Of a stretch of DNA of 64,000 nt, positions 16,565-25,852 are shown one piece after another; position 1 is the stretch's first letter; the number at the start of each line of letters is the position of its first letter. The stretch is from Bacteroidota bacterium (GTDB lineage Bacteria; Bacteroidota; Bacteroidia; B-17B0; Aurantibacillaceae). The stretch lies in assembly GCA_013298715.1 (NCBI GenBank), contig JAAFIQ010000006.1:17433-81432 (forward strand), in the 5' to 3' direction. The notes beneath the pieces were generated by a model. That model saw only the letters and a program-made list of their open reading frames with translations. It was not told the DNA's origin and ran no database searches. The position numbers and the translations under genes are program-made.

Positions 16565-17747
16565 AGCACCTTACCCTGCAAATGATGGGAGCAGTATTGC
16601 CATATACAATATGGCCTTAGGTTTTATAGCTAACAATGCTGAATTGCACCTGCTGTACGTTAATACAAAAAAACATTTTAAGCCCGACGAGCAAGTAGAT
16701 ACTTGGTTTAAAGAAAAAACAAATTACCAATCTGTTTATTGTAATACAGATACAACTGCGATTGGTGGGTTCATAAATCTTTTCAGTAAACAATCTTACT
16801 TTATAAGTCGCTTTTATTTTAGTGATTTTAAAACACAATTAATAAACAAACTAAAGCAAACTAATTTTGACGTGGTGTTAATTGAAGGATTGTTTATGCT
16901 ACCTTACCTTGATATAATTAAAAAACACAGCAAGGCAAAACTAATTTTACGAGCACATAATATTGAACATTTAATATGGGAACGCCACTTAAAAAATGAA
17001 AATAATCCAATAAAAAAATGGTACTTAAATTTGCAAAACAAACGCTTAAAAAAATTTGAATTAAGTGCTATTCATCAACTGCATGGTATTGCGGCCATTA
17101 CAGATGTTGATAAAAAAATGTTTGAGAAATTTAATTTTACTAAACCTACTTGTACATGTATTACAGGGGTTGATTTAAACAATTATACCACCAACTCAAG
17201 CCTTAGTCTGCAACAAAAAACGGTTTTCTATTTCGCCTCTATGGATTGGTTGCCAAATCAAGAAGCCGTAAGCTGGTTTTTGGAGAAAGTGTGGCCAATA
17301 GTTACAAAAGCAGACCCATCCATAAAGTTTATAATTGCAGGCAGAAATATGCCACTTAAATTTAAAAATCTTGTTTTAAATAATGTTCAGGTAATTGAAA
17401 ATGTAAAAAGCGCCCAAACATTTTATAACGAAAATTTAATCATGTTGGTGCCGTTGTTAAGTGGAAGTGGTTTACGTATAAAAATTATTGAAGGAATGGC
17501 TTATGGTAAAGCTATTGTTAGCACAAGTATTGGCGCAGAGGGAATTGATTGTACTGATAATAAAAATATTTTGTTACGAGATTCGCCTCAAGGCTTTGCA
17601 GAGGCTATTTTAGAATTGGTAGCATCCTCAAAAAAAATTACTGACTTGCAAAACGAGGCTAGAAGTCTAGCTGAAGAAAAATTTGAGAACAAAAAAGTAG
17701 TTGAGCAGTTTATAAATTTTATTCAAAATTCTATTTTAAAAAATTGA
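16536..17747 (+). CDS. Family 4 glycosyltransferase (GT-B fold)
   Basis: A 403-residue GT-B enzyme. The N-terminal MLKVLQIANKAPYPANDGSSIA is the standard acceptor-domain start, and the gene begins at a GTG 29 bases inside the lptF-like gene. The C-terminal donor domain has FAGRNMP-like and LVPLLSGSGLRIKIIEGMAYGKAIV segments, with the Glu of the GT4 EX7E-type motif region. It is predicted cytoplasmic. Its position inside an LPS-export operon suggests that it builds the lipid-linked glycan. Sugar specificity is unknown. Confidence 0.88.
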   Translation: MLKVLQIANKAPYPANDGSSIAIYNMALGFIANNAELHLLYVNTKKHFKPDEQVDTWFKEKTNYQSVYCNTDTTAIGGFINLFSKQSYFISRFYFSDFKTQLINKLKQTNFDVVLIEGLFMLPYLDIIKKHSKAKLILRAHNIEHLIWERHLKNENNPIKKWYLNLQNKRLKKFELSAIHQLHGIAAITDVDKKMFEKFNFTKPTCTCITGVDLNNYTTNSSLSLQQKTVFYFASMDWLPNQEAVSWFLEKVWPIVTKADPSIKFIIAGRNMPLKFKNLVLNNVQVIENVKSAQTFYNENLIMLVPLLSGSGLRIKIIEGMAYGKAIVSTSIGAEGIDCTDNKNILLRDSPQGFAEAILELVASSKKITDLQNEARSLAEEKFENKKVVEQFINFIQNSILKN

Positions 17748-18919
17748 TAGCCATTATAAATAGCATTTTTTTAATTGTTTTTTTTGGCTGTATTTATGCT
17801 ATTTTGCACTCGTATGTAATTTATCCAATACTCTTAAAAATCCTGGCCAGCAATAAAACAGGCAATTCTGTTATTTTTTCTGGCACTGAAAGCGATTTGC
17901 CAACCGTTGCAATAATAATGGCTGCCTACAACGAAGAAAAAGTTATTGAAGAAAAAATTAAATCTGTTTTAAACACCTCATATCCAAAAGAAAAAATTAC
18001 TATTTACATAGGTAGTGATGCCAGCACCGATGCTACAAATAGCCTTGTTGCAAACTTTAATTTACCAAATGTGGTGTTGGTTAATTTTGGTGGAAGAAGT
18101 GGGAAATCATTTATTATTAATGAACTTGCTGCAAAGGCCAACCAAGAACTTTTTATACTAACCGATGCTAACGTAATTTTTAAAGCAACCACCATTTTTG
18201 AGTTAGTGAAGCATTTTAAGAATCAACAAATAGGGCAGGTTGCGGCCAACATAATTAAACAATCATCTACCAATGATGGCATTGCAGAACAAGAAAAAAA
18301 ATACATTTCGTTCGAAAATAAAATAAAGCATGCCGAAAGTTTAATTTGGAAAACCGTTATTGGTGCCGAGGGAGGTTGCTACGCCATTAGAAAAAATTGT
18401 TACGCACCCGTTCCAAAAAACTTTTTTATGGATGATTTTTACATTACACTTAACGTAATTGAACAAAAAAGAAATGTTGTGTTTGAAGAAAATGCTATCT
18501 GTTTTGAAGACGTTCCAATAGAAGCAACTGAAGAGTTCAAACGAAAAATTCGCATTTCAATAGGAAATTTTCAAAATTTAAACCGTTATAAAAAATTATT
18601 ACTTCCACCTTTTTCTGGTCAAGCATTTGCTTTTTTATCACATAAAGTTTTACGATGGTTTACTCCCTTTTTTATGATTTTAGTTTTTATTATCAATGCT
18701 TATTTTGCTCTTTTTTCACCATTTTTTCTTGTATTACTTTGCTTACAATTGATAGGTTATTTAATAGCCATAGGTTCAATTGTGTTAAAACCAAATAATT
18801 TTTTTCTAAAATTAATCGGACATTTTGTATTAATGAATTTAGCTTTATTTATTGGCTATATAAAGTATAAAAAAGGCGTTAAATCCAGTATATGGGAACC
18901 AACAAAAAGAAATGTTTAA
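17744..18919 (+). CDS. Membrane-bound family 2 glycosyltransferase
   Basis: A 391-residue processive-type GT2. An N-terminal membrane helix (residues 1-30) is followed by the catalytic domain with IIMAAYNEEKVIEEK, the first Asp in GSDASTDAT, TDANVIF as the D-x-D region, MDDFYITLNV as the acceptor/catalytic Asp region, and R-rich RKIRISIGNFQNLNR in place of the canonical Q/RXXRW. Three membrane helices follow. The TTG start overlaps the previous stop by four bases (TTGA). It may make or export a homopolymer, or act on a lipid-linked acceptor. Confidence 0.85.
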   Translation: MIAIINSIFLIVFFGCIYAILHSYVIYPILLKILASNKTGNSVIFSGTESDLPTVAIIMAAYNEEKVIEEKIKSVLNTSYPKEKITIYIGSDASTDATNSLVANFNLPNVVLVNFGGRSGKSFIINELAAKANQELFILTDANVIFKATTIFELVKHFKNQQIGQVAANIIKQSSTNDGIAEQEKKYISFENKIKHAESLIWKTVIGAEGGCYAIRKNCYAPVPKNFFMDDFYITLNVIEQKRNVVFEENAICFEDVPIEATEEFKRKIRISIGNFQNLNRYKKLLLPPFSGQAFAFLSHKVLRWFTPFFMILVFIINAYFALFSPFFLVLLCLQLIGYLIAIGSIVLKPNNFFLKLIGHFVLMNLALFIGYIKYKKGVKSSIWEPTKRNV

Positions 18920-20570
18920 ATGCTTTCATACATATTTTAAAACTATTTTCGTTGTTTTTATAACAATGCTTAATTTTAATTTGTTGGCTCAAACAAAGAC
19001 AAATTCTCCAAAAACTAAACCTGTTGTAAAAATTAATTCTCCTGCTCCTAAAAGTATTGTTACAACTACGGTAGATAACAAAACGAAAACCATACAAATA
19101 ATACACGCAGCAAGCATTTCTTATAATGCGTTTAAAAGCAACGCAAAAGTTTTAACCGGTGATGTTATTTGTGAACACGACGGCGCAACGCTTAAATGCG
19201 ATACAGCTTATATTTTTGATGAAGATAAAAAAATGGAAGCCAGTAGCCATATATTAATTAACAAAGGCGATAGTATTACAGTTACTGGACAAAAATTGTT
19301 TTATGACGGCAAAACTAAAATTGCAACTTTGCAAAATAGTGTTACTTGTGTAGAAAAAGACATGAAGCTTACAACCAATCTTCTTACGTTTGATGTGGCA
19401 AACTCGGTTGCTAATTATTACGATGGCGGAACAATAGTAAACAAAGAAAACACATTAAAAAGTAAAAACGGGCATTATTATTCTGCCACCAAAGAATTGG
19501 CCTTTCATTACGATGTTGAATTAATTAATCCTGATTACACCATGCGGAGCGATACCTTGCGTTATAATACAACTAACAAAACGGCTTATTTTCTCGGTCC
19601 AAGTATTATACAAAGTAAAACAGATTACATTTATGCTGAAAACGGTTGGTACGACACGGATAAAGAGAAGGCACAATTCAGCAAAAACGCCGTGCTGGTA
19701 ACTAAAGATCAAAAATTGAGAGGCGACAGTTTGTTTTACGATAGAAACAAACAATTTGGAAAAGCATTTAAAAATGTAACCTTAATTGATACTGCTCAAA
19801 AATCAATACTTTGGGGAGATTATATAGAGTACAAACAAAAAAAATCGGAAGCTTTTGTAACAAAAAGAGCTATGTATGGCAGGATTTTAGAAACAGATAC
19901 CTTGTTTATTGCAGCAGATACACTTTATCACAGCGACATTGATAGCACCAATAATTTTTTAAATGCATACCACCATGTGAAAATTTTTAAACCCGATTTT
20001 CAAGCAATGGCTGATTCTGCTACGTTTAACTCCAAAGATTCAATTATGCAGTTGCACAAAGCACCAATACTATGGAGTAATCAATCGCAAGCTACGGCAA
20101 AAACAATTAAAGTTTTTATAAGCAATAATAAAGTAAATGGCTTTAAGTTAGATGGAAACTCTTTCCTTATTCAATTAGTAGATTCGTTGGATAGTGTTCC
20201 AAAATATAACCAATTAAGCGGCAAATCTATTCGAGCATTTATTGTAGATGATACTGTAAAAAAGGCGGTGATTACTGGAAATGCTAACGTGTATTATTAT
20301 CCAAAAAATAAAAACAAAGTTGCAGGTTTAAATAAAACCGAATGTAACGAAATTACACTTTGGTTCAGTAAAGGCGATATTGAACGTGCTTCAACCAAGC
20401 CAAAAACAACGGGTAACGTTAGTCCAATTGCAGATGTAGATATTGCTAATCAAAAATTAAAAGGCTTTAATTGGCTTTACCACAAGCGGCCAAAAAGTAT
20501 TTTAGATTTACATAAAAAAGAAGTTATCATAACTGAGAACGCACCCAATAAAAACAGATTAAACAAATGA
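18912..20570 (+). CDS. OstA-like (LptA/LptD-N domain) periplasmic protein
   Basis: A 552-residue exported protein (signal peptide ending LNFNLLAQ). It is built of the beta-jellyroll OstA repeats seen in LptA and the N-terminus of LptD: DVICEHDGATLKCDTAYIFD, KLFYDGKTKIATLQNSVTCV, LRYNTTNKTAYFLGPSIIQS, LRGDSLFYDRNKQFGKAFKN. These domains bind lipid A acyl chains and form the LPS bridge. It starts eight bases inside the GT2 gene. No C-terminal barrel is present, so it is not a complete LptD. Its role in LPS transport is inferred from fold and neighbours. Confidence 0.87.
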   Translation: MFKCFHTYFKTIFVVFITMLNFNLLAQTKTNSPKTKPVVKINSPAPKSIVTTTVDNKTKTIQIIHAASISYNAFKSNAKVLTGDVICEHDGATLKCDTAYIFDEDKKMEASSHILINKGDSITVTGQKLFYDGKTKIATLQNSVTCVEKDMKLTTNLLTFDVANSVANYYDGGTIVNKENTLKSKNGHYYSATKELAFHYDVELINPDYTMRSDTLRYNTTNKTAYFLGPSIIQSKTDYIYAENGWYDTDKEKAQFSKNAVLVTKDQKLRGDSLFYDRNKQFGKAFKNVTLIDTAQKSILWGDYIEYKQKKSEAFVTKRAMYGRILETDTLFIAADTLYHSDIDSTNNFLNAYHHVKIFKPDFQAMADSATFNSKDSIMQLHKAPILWSNQSQATAKTIKVFISNNKVNGFKLDGNSFLIQLVDSLDSVPKYNQLSGKSIRAFIVDDTVKKAVITGNANVYYYPKNKNKVAGLNKTECNEITLWFSKGDIERASTKPKTTGNVSPIADVDIANQKLKGFNWLYHKRPKSILDLHKKEVIITENAPNKNRLNK

Positions 20571-22318
20571 AAAAAATTTCTACAATTATAGTTCTGCTTA
20601 TTTCACTCACAGTTTCATCACAAATAAAAACAAAGCCATATTGGCAGCAGTTAAAAACAGATGAGTATAAAGGGAAACAAGATGATATTTATTTCTTAAA
20701 CGAGCGCCAAGGCTGGTATTGTAACGGTAGCGGTAAAATTTATAAGACAAACAATGGTGGTAAAGATTGGAATTTATGTTTCGAGAAAAAAGGAACATTT
20801 TTTAGATGCATTGGTTTTGCAGATAGTTTGCTTGGATTTGCTGGCAATATTGGTACTGATTATTTTCCTGATGTAACAGATACTGTTCCTCTTTATAAAA
20901 CAGTTGATGGTGGTAAATCTTGGGAACCAGTAAAATATAATGGACCAGTAGTAAAAGGTTTATGCGCCATTCAAATTTATAAAGAACCTATTATTAATTC
21001 AGGAAAATTAAATTATAAAACCCATGTATTTGCAGGAGGTAGAGTAGGGAGTCCTGCTTTTACATTGTTTAGTCATGATAATGGAATTTCGTTTCAAAGT
21101 TTTGATATGAGCCAGTATTGCAAATACATTTTAGATATACATTTTTTTAATTTAAAAGAAGGAATTATTTGTGCAGCTTCATCGGAGGAACTTCAAAATA
21201 GCCACGCGCTAATTTTAAGTACCGAAGATGGAGGCAAAACGTGGATTAAGGCTTATGAAAGCACCCGTCCGTTTGAATTAACATGGAAACAATTTTTCTC
21301 ATCACGAAATGTGGGTTATGTAACCGTGCAAAGTTACGACACGCTTAAAACAGCCTCGCAGCGCTATGTTGCTAAAACACTCGATGGTGGAAAAACATGG
21401 AAGGAATTACCAATGGTAAACGATTTTGAGGTGCGAGAATTTGGAATTGCATTTGAAAACGATAATCACGGCTGGGTAGGCGCAGTGCCAACAGGTTTTG
21501 AAACATTTGATGGTGGTAAAACTTGGGAGAAAAGCTATATGGGACCAGCAACGAATAAAATAAGGATAATTAATAAACCTAACGGAACAAAGGAAGCTAT
21601 TGGAATTGGCGTAATTGTAAGTGAAAACAAATCAATTATAGAAAATGGATACGATGCAATTGCAGCCATGCGTAACGCTTATTCAGGCGGGCGTTGGTAT
21701 AAAAATTTCACATTTAGTCAAAACACGCAATTTTATAATGCAGAAGGTAAAGTACAAAAAACCGAAGTTTGGCACGAAGCAGCAACCTTTCCAGGAAAAT
21801 TAATTATTAAGTTTAATACTAAAAATTCTAAAAGTGGTATGATATTTGAAAATAATAAAATTACTGTATTTAAAGATAGCGTTCAAACTATGCAAAGGCC
21901 TATGATTCACGACTTATTATTAACGGCATTTGATGTGTATTACTTAAAACCTTTTGAAACAATGCATTTATTAGATTCGCTTGGATATGATTTAAAAAAA
22001 GTACGCCAAGATGTTTTTGATAAAAGAAAAGTATTGGTTATTGGGGCAGACAAAGGTGATATTACCAGCAATCAAATTTGGATTGATGCAGAACGATTTT
22101 ATTTGCACCGTGTAATTTACAAACAAGGAAAAATGACACGCGATGTAACGTTTAGTAAGTACGAGTTAATAGAAAAAAATTGGGTTGCAAAAAAGGTAAT
22201 GTTTTATCAAGATGGAAAATTAAATATGATTGAAGATTATTTTGATATTAAATTTCCACAGAAGATTGATCCAACTTGGTTTGAATCGAAAAATTTTAAT
22301 AATTTGAATTTGGATTAG
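20567..22318 (+). CDS. Exported YCF48-like beta-propeller protein with LolA-like C-terminus
   Basis: A 583-residue exported protein (signal peptide MKKISTIIVLLISLTVSSQ). Residues about 40-330 contain five Asp-box motifs (NNGGKDW, VDGGKSW, EDGGKTW, LDGGKTW, FDGGKTW), marking a beta-propeller of the YCF48/sortilin type. Residues about 380-583 look like a LolA-type lipoprotein-carrier fold (VLVIGADKGDITSNQIWID, FYLHRVIYKQGKMTRDVTFSKY). This two-part architecture is unusual. The gene overlaps the OstA-like gene by four bases (ATGA) and ends the operon. I infer a role at the outer membrane; the precise function is unknown. Confidence 0.75.
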   Translation: MKKISTIIVLLISLTVSSQIKTKPYWQQLKTDEYKGKQDDIYFLNERQGWYCNGSGKIYKTNNGGKDWNLCFEKKGTFFRCIGFADSLLGFAGNIGTDYFPDVTDTVPLYKTVDGGKSWEPVKYNGPVVKGLCAIQIYKEPIINSGKLNYKTHVFAGGRVGSPAFTLFSHDNGISFQSFDMSQYCKYILDIHFFNLKEGIICAASSEELQNSHALILSTEDGGKTWIKAYESTRPFELTWKQFFSSRNVGYVTVQSYDTLKTASQRYVAKTLDGGKTWKELPMVNDFEVREFGIAFENDNHGWVGAVPTGFETFDGGKTWEKSYMGPATNKIRIINKPNGTKEAIGIGVIVSENKSIIENGYDAIAAMRNAYSGGRWYKNFTFSQNTQFYNAEGKVQKTEVWHEAATFPGKLIIKFNTKNSKSGMIFENNKITVFKDSVQTMQRPMIHDLLLTAFDVYYLKPFETMHLLDSLGYDLKKVRQDVFDKRKVLVIGADKGDITSNQIWIDAERFYLHRVIYKQGKMTRDVTFSKYELIEKNWVAKKVMFYQDGKLNMIEDYFDIKFPQKIDPTWFESKNFNNLNLD

Positions 22319-22339
22319 TTATGATTAAAATAGAATCCT

Positions 22340-23509
22340 TTAAAAAATCCCTTTAATTGTTTGGTTGTTTATGTTAATTAGTTTTGGATCGAAATTAAAT
22401 TTTTGTTTTAGCAATGTTGCGTAAACACTTCTAAAATCGTTTTCAAAAATTAAGTCACCGTTATCTAAAGTTTCTAAATTCGGGTTTTTACCAAGTATCT
22501 TTCCTTTGTTATTCCCGCCAATAATTAGCATTGGGCCAGCTGTTCCATGGTCAGTGCCAGCGCCATTTTCTTTTACTCTTCTTCCAAATTCAGAAAAAAT
22601 AACGAGTGTGACTTTGCTTAATAAATTGTTTTCCTTTATATCTTTATAAAACGAAAATACGGCATCGTTTAAAACACTAAGTTGTTTTTCATGAATTTGT
22701 AATTGGTTGTTGTGGGTATCAAAACCACCCATTGACGTGTAATATATTTTTGAGTTTAAACCACCTTTTATTAGTTTACTCATCCATTCTAAATTTTTAG
22801 CTAATGGATTATTGGCATAGCTGTTGCGTTTATTAGGTGCCTTTTGCAGGGCTTTGCTTATCTCCGTCATACCTTGCAGCGAAGCGTTTTGTAAGTTTCT
22901 TACAAAATCTAACTGAGGATTCTCTGATAACTTAAACTCATTTTCATTAGCAACATTTTGCTTTACATTATTAAAATTTTTTGCAGTTAGAACATTAGCT
23001 GCCGAAGTTTTAAGTGCTAAATTATCAATGTTATCAATATTTACAGAGGCAACCGCTTCATCTTTACATTGAATGTCTAAAAATCTCCCCAACCAACCAT
23101 AATCTAAATATTTTTTGCTATCCGATGCCGTTTGCCAAATTTCTTGACTTCTAAAATGCGAACGATTTGGGTTTGGATAACCAACATTCTGAACAATACT
23201 TAAATTACCTTCTTGGGAAATGCTTGCCAAATCCTTTAATGCTGGGTGAAATCCCATGCCGTTTATTGCGTTAATTACATCTTGTTTTGCTATTGCAATC
23301 TTCGGACGATTTTCGTAATACAAGGCATTTTCAAACGGAATAAATGTATTCAAGCCATCGTTTCCGCCATTCAATTGTATGAAAATTAAAACATTATCGT
23401 TATAATTTTCCTCAAACGAAAATAAATTTTTTGCTGTTAAAAAATTTGGCAACAGCAACAAACCGCCAGTACTTGTGGCTGTTAGTTTTAAAAAATCTCT
23501 TCTATCCAT
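22340..23509 (-). CDS. DUF1501 family exported protein
   Basis: A 389-residue protein with a Tat-like N-terminus (MDRRDFLKL followed by a hydrophobic stretch). The fold resembles alkaline phosphatase/sulfatase-type enzymes. The family motifs are visible: FIQLNGGNDGLNTFIPF, SHFRSQEIWQT, MGGFDTHNNQLQIHEK and VIFSEFGRRVKENGAGTDHGTAGP. Function in the family is unproven. It follows the DUF1800 gene by four bases; the two genes are a conserved pair in Bacteroidota and Planctomycetota. Confidence 0.88.
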   Translation of the reverse strand: MDRRDFLKLTATSTGGLLLLPNFLTAKNLFSFEENYNDNVLIFIQLNGGNDGLNTFIPFENALYYENRPKIAIAKQDVINAINGMGFHPALKDLASISQEGNLSIVQNVGYPNPNRSHFRSQEIWQTASDSKKYLDYGWLGRFLDIQCKDEAVASVNIDNIDNLALKTSAANVLTAKNFNNVKQNVANENEFKLSENPQLDFVRNLQNASLQGMTEISKALQKAPNKRNSYANNPLAKNLEWMSKLIKGGLNSKIYYTSMGGFDTHNNQLQIHEKQLSVLNDAVFSFYKDIKENNLLSKVTLVIFSEFGRRVKENGAGTDHGTAGPMLIIGGNNKGKILGKNPNLETLDNGDLIFENDFRSVYATLLKQKFNFDPKLININNQTIKGIF

Positions 23510-23513
23510 AGCT

Positions 23514-24896
23514 TTATATAATTTGAAATTCTGGGCATTTAGCTAAATATTTGTAAACTCTAAGTATAATTTGATTTGCGTTTTCAGAGCTTGGGTCAAA
23601 ATCATATTTAAGTAAATCTTTTAATTCATTTTTCATATCTTCAGTTGTTTCAAAAATCATTTTGCTAGTTAGTTCTTCTAAAATAGTTTTGGCGCTACTG
23701 GTGTTTTGTAAAGTTAATTTAGGATTAAACGCTACTTCACCTACGTTAAATTTTTCTAACTGTTTATTTAATCTATTTTCAAATTTTTTGTTGCCATCAA
23801 TCACTGCCTCAATAAACTGATTTCTATCAGAGTAGATTTGTGCTGTTAGCCAATCTTTTCCACCTTTCCAGCCTTTTACATTTGGTTGATCGTAAATATC
23901 CATGCCTTGATTTTTTAAGATAAAAGCAAGGAATGTATAATTTGGTGCTAGTTCTAAATCATTATGTACTTGGAGGAAATATATGAGAGGGTTTTTAATT
24001 TGAGTTCCACAAGTGGTATTTTTGCACTCTTCAACAAATAGTGCTTTAAAAAATGGTTGTAATTCGAAATTATATTCTTTTAAAAGTTTGCCGTACTTTA
24101 AAACTAATTCTTTCGTTGGATTGTCGTAAAAAAACCATTTTAATATTTTTTCGGTAATAAAGTAAGGCGTGTTTTTCTGTTCAAAAATTATATCAATAAC
24201 ATCATCAATTATAAAATTTCCGGATTTACCAAACACTGTTTTTGTAGAATTATCTTTTAATCGCGGACGGTACATACCTTTTTCTTCTCCAAAATTAAGG
24301 CCAGCCAAGGCAAGTGCCGTGTTTTTAATATCATTTTCAGTGTAATTACCTTCGCCTAGTGTAAATAGTTCTAGCAACTCTCTACCAAGGTTTTCGTTTA
24401 TATTATCTTTTTTGTTTTGTTGATTATCCAAATACTTAATCATCGCGTTCGAGTACACAATTTCTTTTACCAAGGTTTTGTAATTACCAAATGCATGGTT
24501 GTTAATTGTTTCGTAATGCTTGTAAATCCAATAAGGAACCTTTACTGATTGCAAGGTTGAAACAAAATGATTTTGGAAAAATAAATTTATTTTTTCTCGA
24601 AGCGGAAATTCACTTTCGTTGCAACGCTTTATTATAAAGGCTTTCCACTCAAAACGTAATTTTGCCATTTCATTTGCTACCTTTTCTTTGTCTTTTTCAC
24701 CACTATTTACTTGCTTTCTAAGAGATTGAAATTCTTTCAGTGTTTTAGGACCTTCAGCCACAAATAGCGGCATCTCGACTTTGTAGTTGGTATTAAGTTG
24801 TTCATCAACGAAAAGAGCGAGCCCTTTATTTTTAATTGCATCTGCTTGTTTGGTTGAGAAACCCAAACGAAGCGAATTAAGGTTATGGATTAGCAT
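23514..24896 (-). CDS. DUF1800 family protein
   Basis: A 460-residue, mainly helical protein of the DUF1800 family. Typical stretches are NSLRLGFSTKQADAI at the N-terminus, LREKINLFFQNHFVST, NLGRELLELFTLGEGNYTENDI and the later NVKGWKGGKDWL. I chose the ATG at 24896 (MLIHNLNSLRLGF), since the longer reading from 24926 adds no conserved sequence. There is no clear signal peptide on either reading, which is odd given its exported partner. It is paired with the downstream DUF1501 gene in an operon. Role unknown. Confidence 0.87.
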   Translation of the reverse strand: MLIHNLNSLRLGFSTKQADAIKNKGLALFVDEQLNTNYKVEMPLFVAEGPKTLKEFQSLRKQVNSGEKDKEKVANEMAKLRFEWKAFIIKRCNESEFPLREKINLFFQNHFVSTLQSVKVPYWIYKHYETINNHAFGNYKTLVKEIVYSNAMIKYLDNQQNKKDNINENLGRELLELFTLGEGNYTENDIKNTALALAGLNFGEEKGMYRPRLKDNSTKTVFGKSGNFIIDDVIDIIFEQKNTPYFITEKILKWFFYDNPTKELVLKYGKLLKEYNFELQPFFKALFVEECKNTTCGTQIKNPLIYFLQVHNDLELAPNYTFLAFILKNQGMDIYDQPNVKGWKGGKDWLTAQIYSDRNQFIEAVIDGNKKFENRLNKQLEKFNVGEVAFNPKLTLQNTSSAKTILEELTSKMIFETTEDMKNELKDLLKYDFDPSSENANQIILRVYKYLAKCPEFQII

Positions 24897-25034
24897 GGTG
24901 TAGTTTTTATAGTTAAACGAAGGCAAAGATTTTTTATGCTGGATTTAGTTCTTACAAATGTTAGACTAAATAATTGAGTAAAAGTTTAGTTTATGTTAAG
25001 TTTTAAACTTTCCGCAGGAATTATCACAAAAACA

Positions 25035-25066
25035 AAAAAGGTATTTTAAAATTAAAATACCTTTTT
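25035..25066 (-). terminator. Rho-independent terminator after trxA
   Basis: AAAAAGGTATTTT (25035-25047) pairs with AAAATACCTTTTT (25054-25066) around a 6-base loop. It sits 23 bases past the thioredoxin stop on the minus strand. Its A/T symmetry could let it work in both directions. Confidence 0.85.
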
Positions 25067-25089
25067 CAAAAAAAACTAATTTATTACTA

Positions 25090-25407
25090 TTAAATGTGTG
25101 CGTTCAATTTTGCAGATAATGCTGATTTAGCGGCAACTCCTACTTGTTTATCAACCACTTTGCCATCTTTAAAAAATAATAACGTAGGAATATTTCTAAT
25201 TCCAAAATCTGAGCTAATTTTGCTATTTAAATCTACATTAACTTTTCCTATTACAGCTTTTCCTTCGTATTCTTTAGCCATTTCTTCAACAACTGGTCCA
25301 ACCATTCTGCAAGGTCCACACCATTCTGCCCAAAAGTCTACTAATACGGGTTTATCGCTTTTTAATACTAACTCTTCAAAGTTTGCGTCTGTGATTTCTA
25401 ATGCCAT
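25090..25407 (-). CDS. trxA: Thioredoxin
   Basis: A 105-residue cytoplasmic thioredoxin with the canonical active site WCGPC (C30 and C33), the buried Asp in LVDFWAEW and the cis-proline in IRNIPTLLFF. No signal peptide. Length and motif are fully standard. It reduces protein disulfides, for example in ribonucleotide reductase. It is monocistronic, with its own terminator. An in-frame reading of the other strand is only an antisense artefact. Confidence 0.96.
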   Translation of the reverse strand: MALEITDANFEELVLKSDKPVLVDFWAEWCGPCRMVGPVVEEMAKEYEGKAVIGKVNVDLNSKISSDFGIRNIPTLLFFKDGKVVDKQVGVAAKSALSAKLNAHI

Positions 25408-25852
25408 AATTTTATGTTTTATTTGTTTATAATTTCTTTAGAGTAAAATTATCTAAATAAATTCATATCAGTACCAAATATGTTGTCGTTTTTTTTAGAT
25501 TTTAACTAACAATAACAAGGTTCTTTTTTTCAATTTTTTCCAGATAGTAGATAAGAGTAATATTCTCTTAATATTTTTTAAATAAGCATTCTTTAATATT
25601 TTGCTAGTTAAGCTAATTTTATAAAGAGTATTTTAAAGGGATACGTGTAAACTAGTTTAGTTTTTATTAAATATCACTTTGTTAATTGTATTGAAATACT
25701 TCTCAATATTTGTGCTATTAAGATTTAATAATGATTTGATGAAAAAATCAATTCTAGTTGCTTTTATTAAAATAGTTTTTTTAAACATATCTTAATAAAA
25801 TGTGTTTAAAGATTGAAACGCACTGAAGCGCTTCTTTAAATAAAAAAATAAA
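25408..25852. other. Divergent intergenic region between trxA and the fasciclin gene, no gene seen
   Basis: This is the longest gene-free stretch (445 bases). It must hold both promoters but shows no convincing TTTG/TAnnTTTG pair on either strand. Two short perfect palindromes are present: TAAACTAGTTTA at 25648-25659 and GAAGCGCTTC at 25825-25834, the latter 19 bases before the fasciclin ATG. A 19-codon ORF at 25739-25795 reads like a signal peptide but is too short to call. Confidence 0.6.

Noticed and set aside
25739..25795. A 19-codon ORF reading like a signal peptide (MKKSILVAFIKIVFLN)
   Set aside because: Too short, no mature part and no conserved context; it is likely chance in AT-rich sequence.
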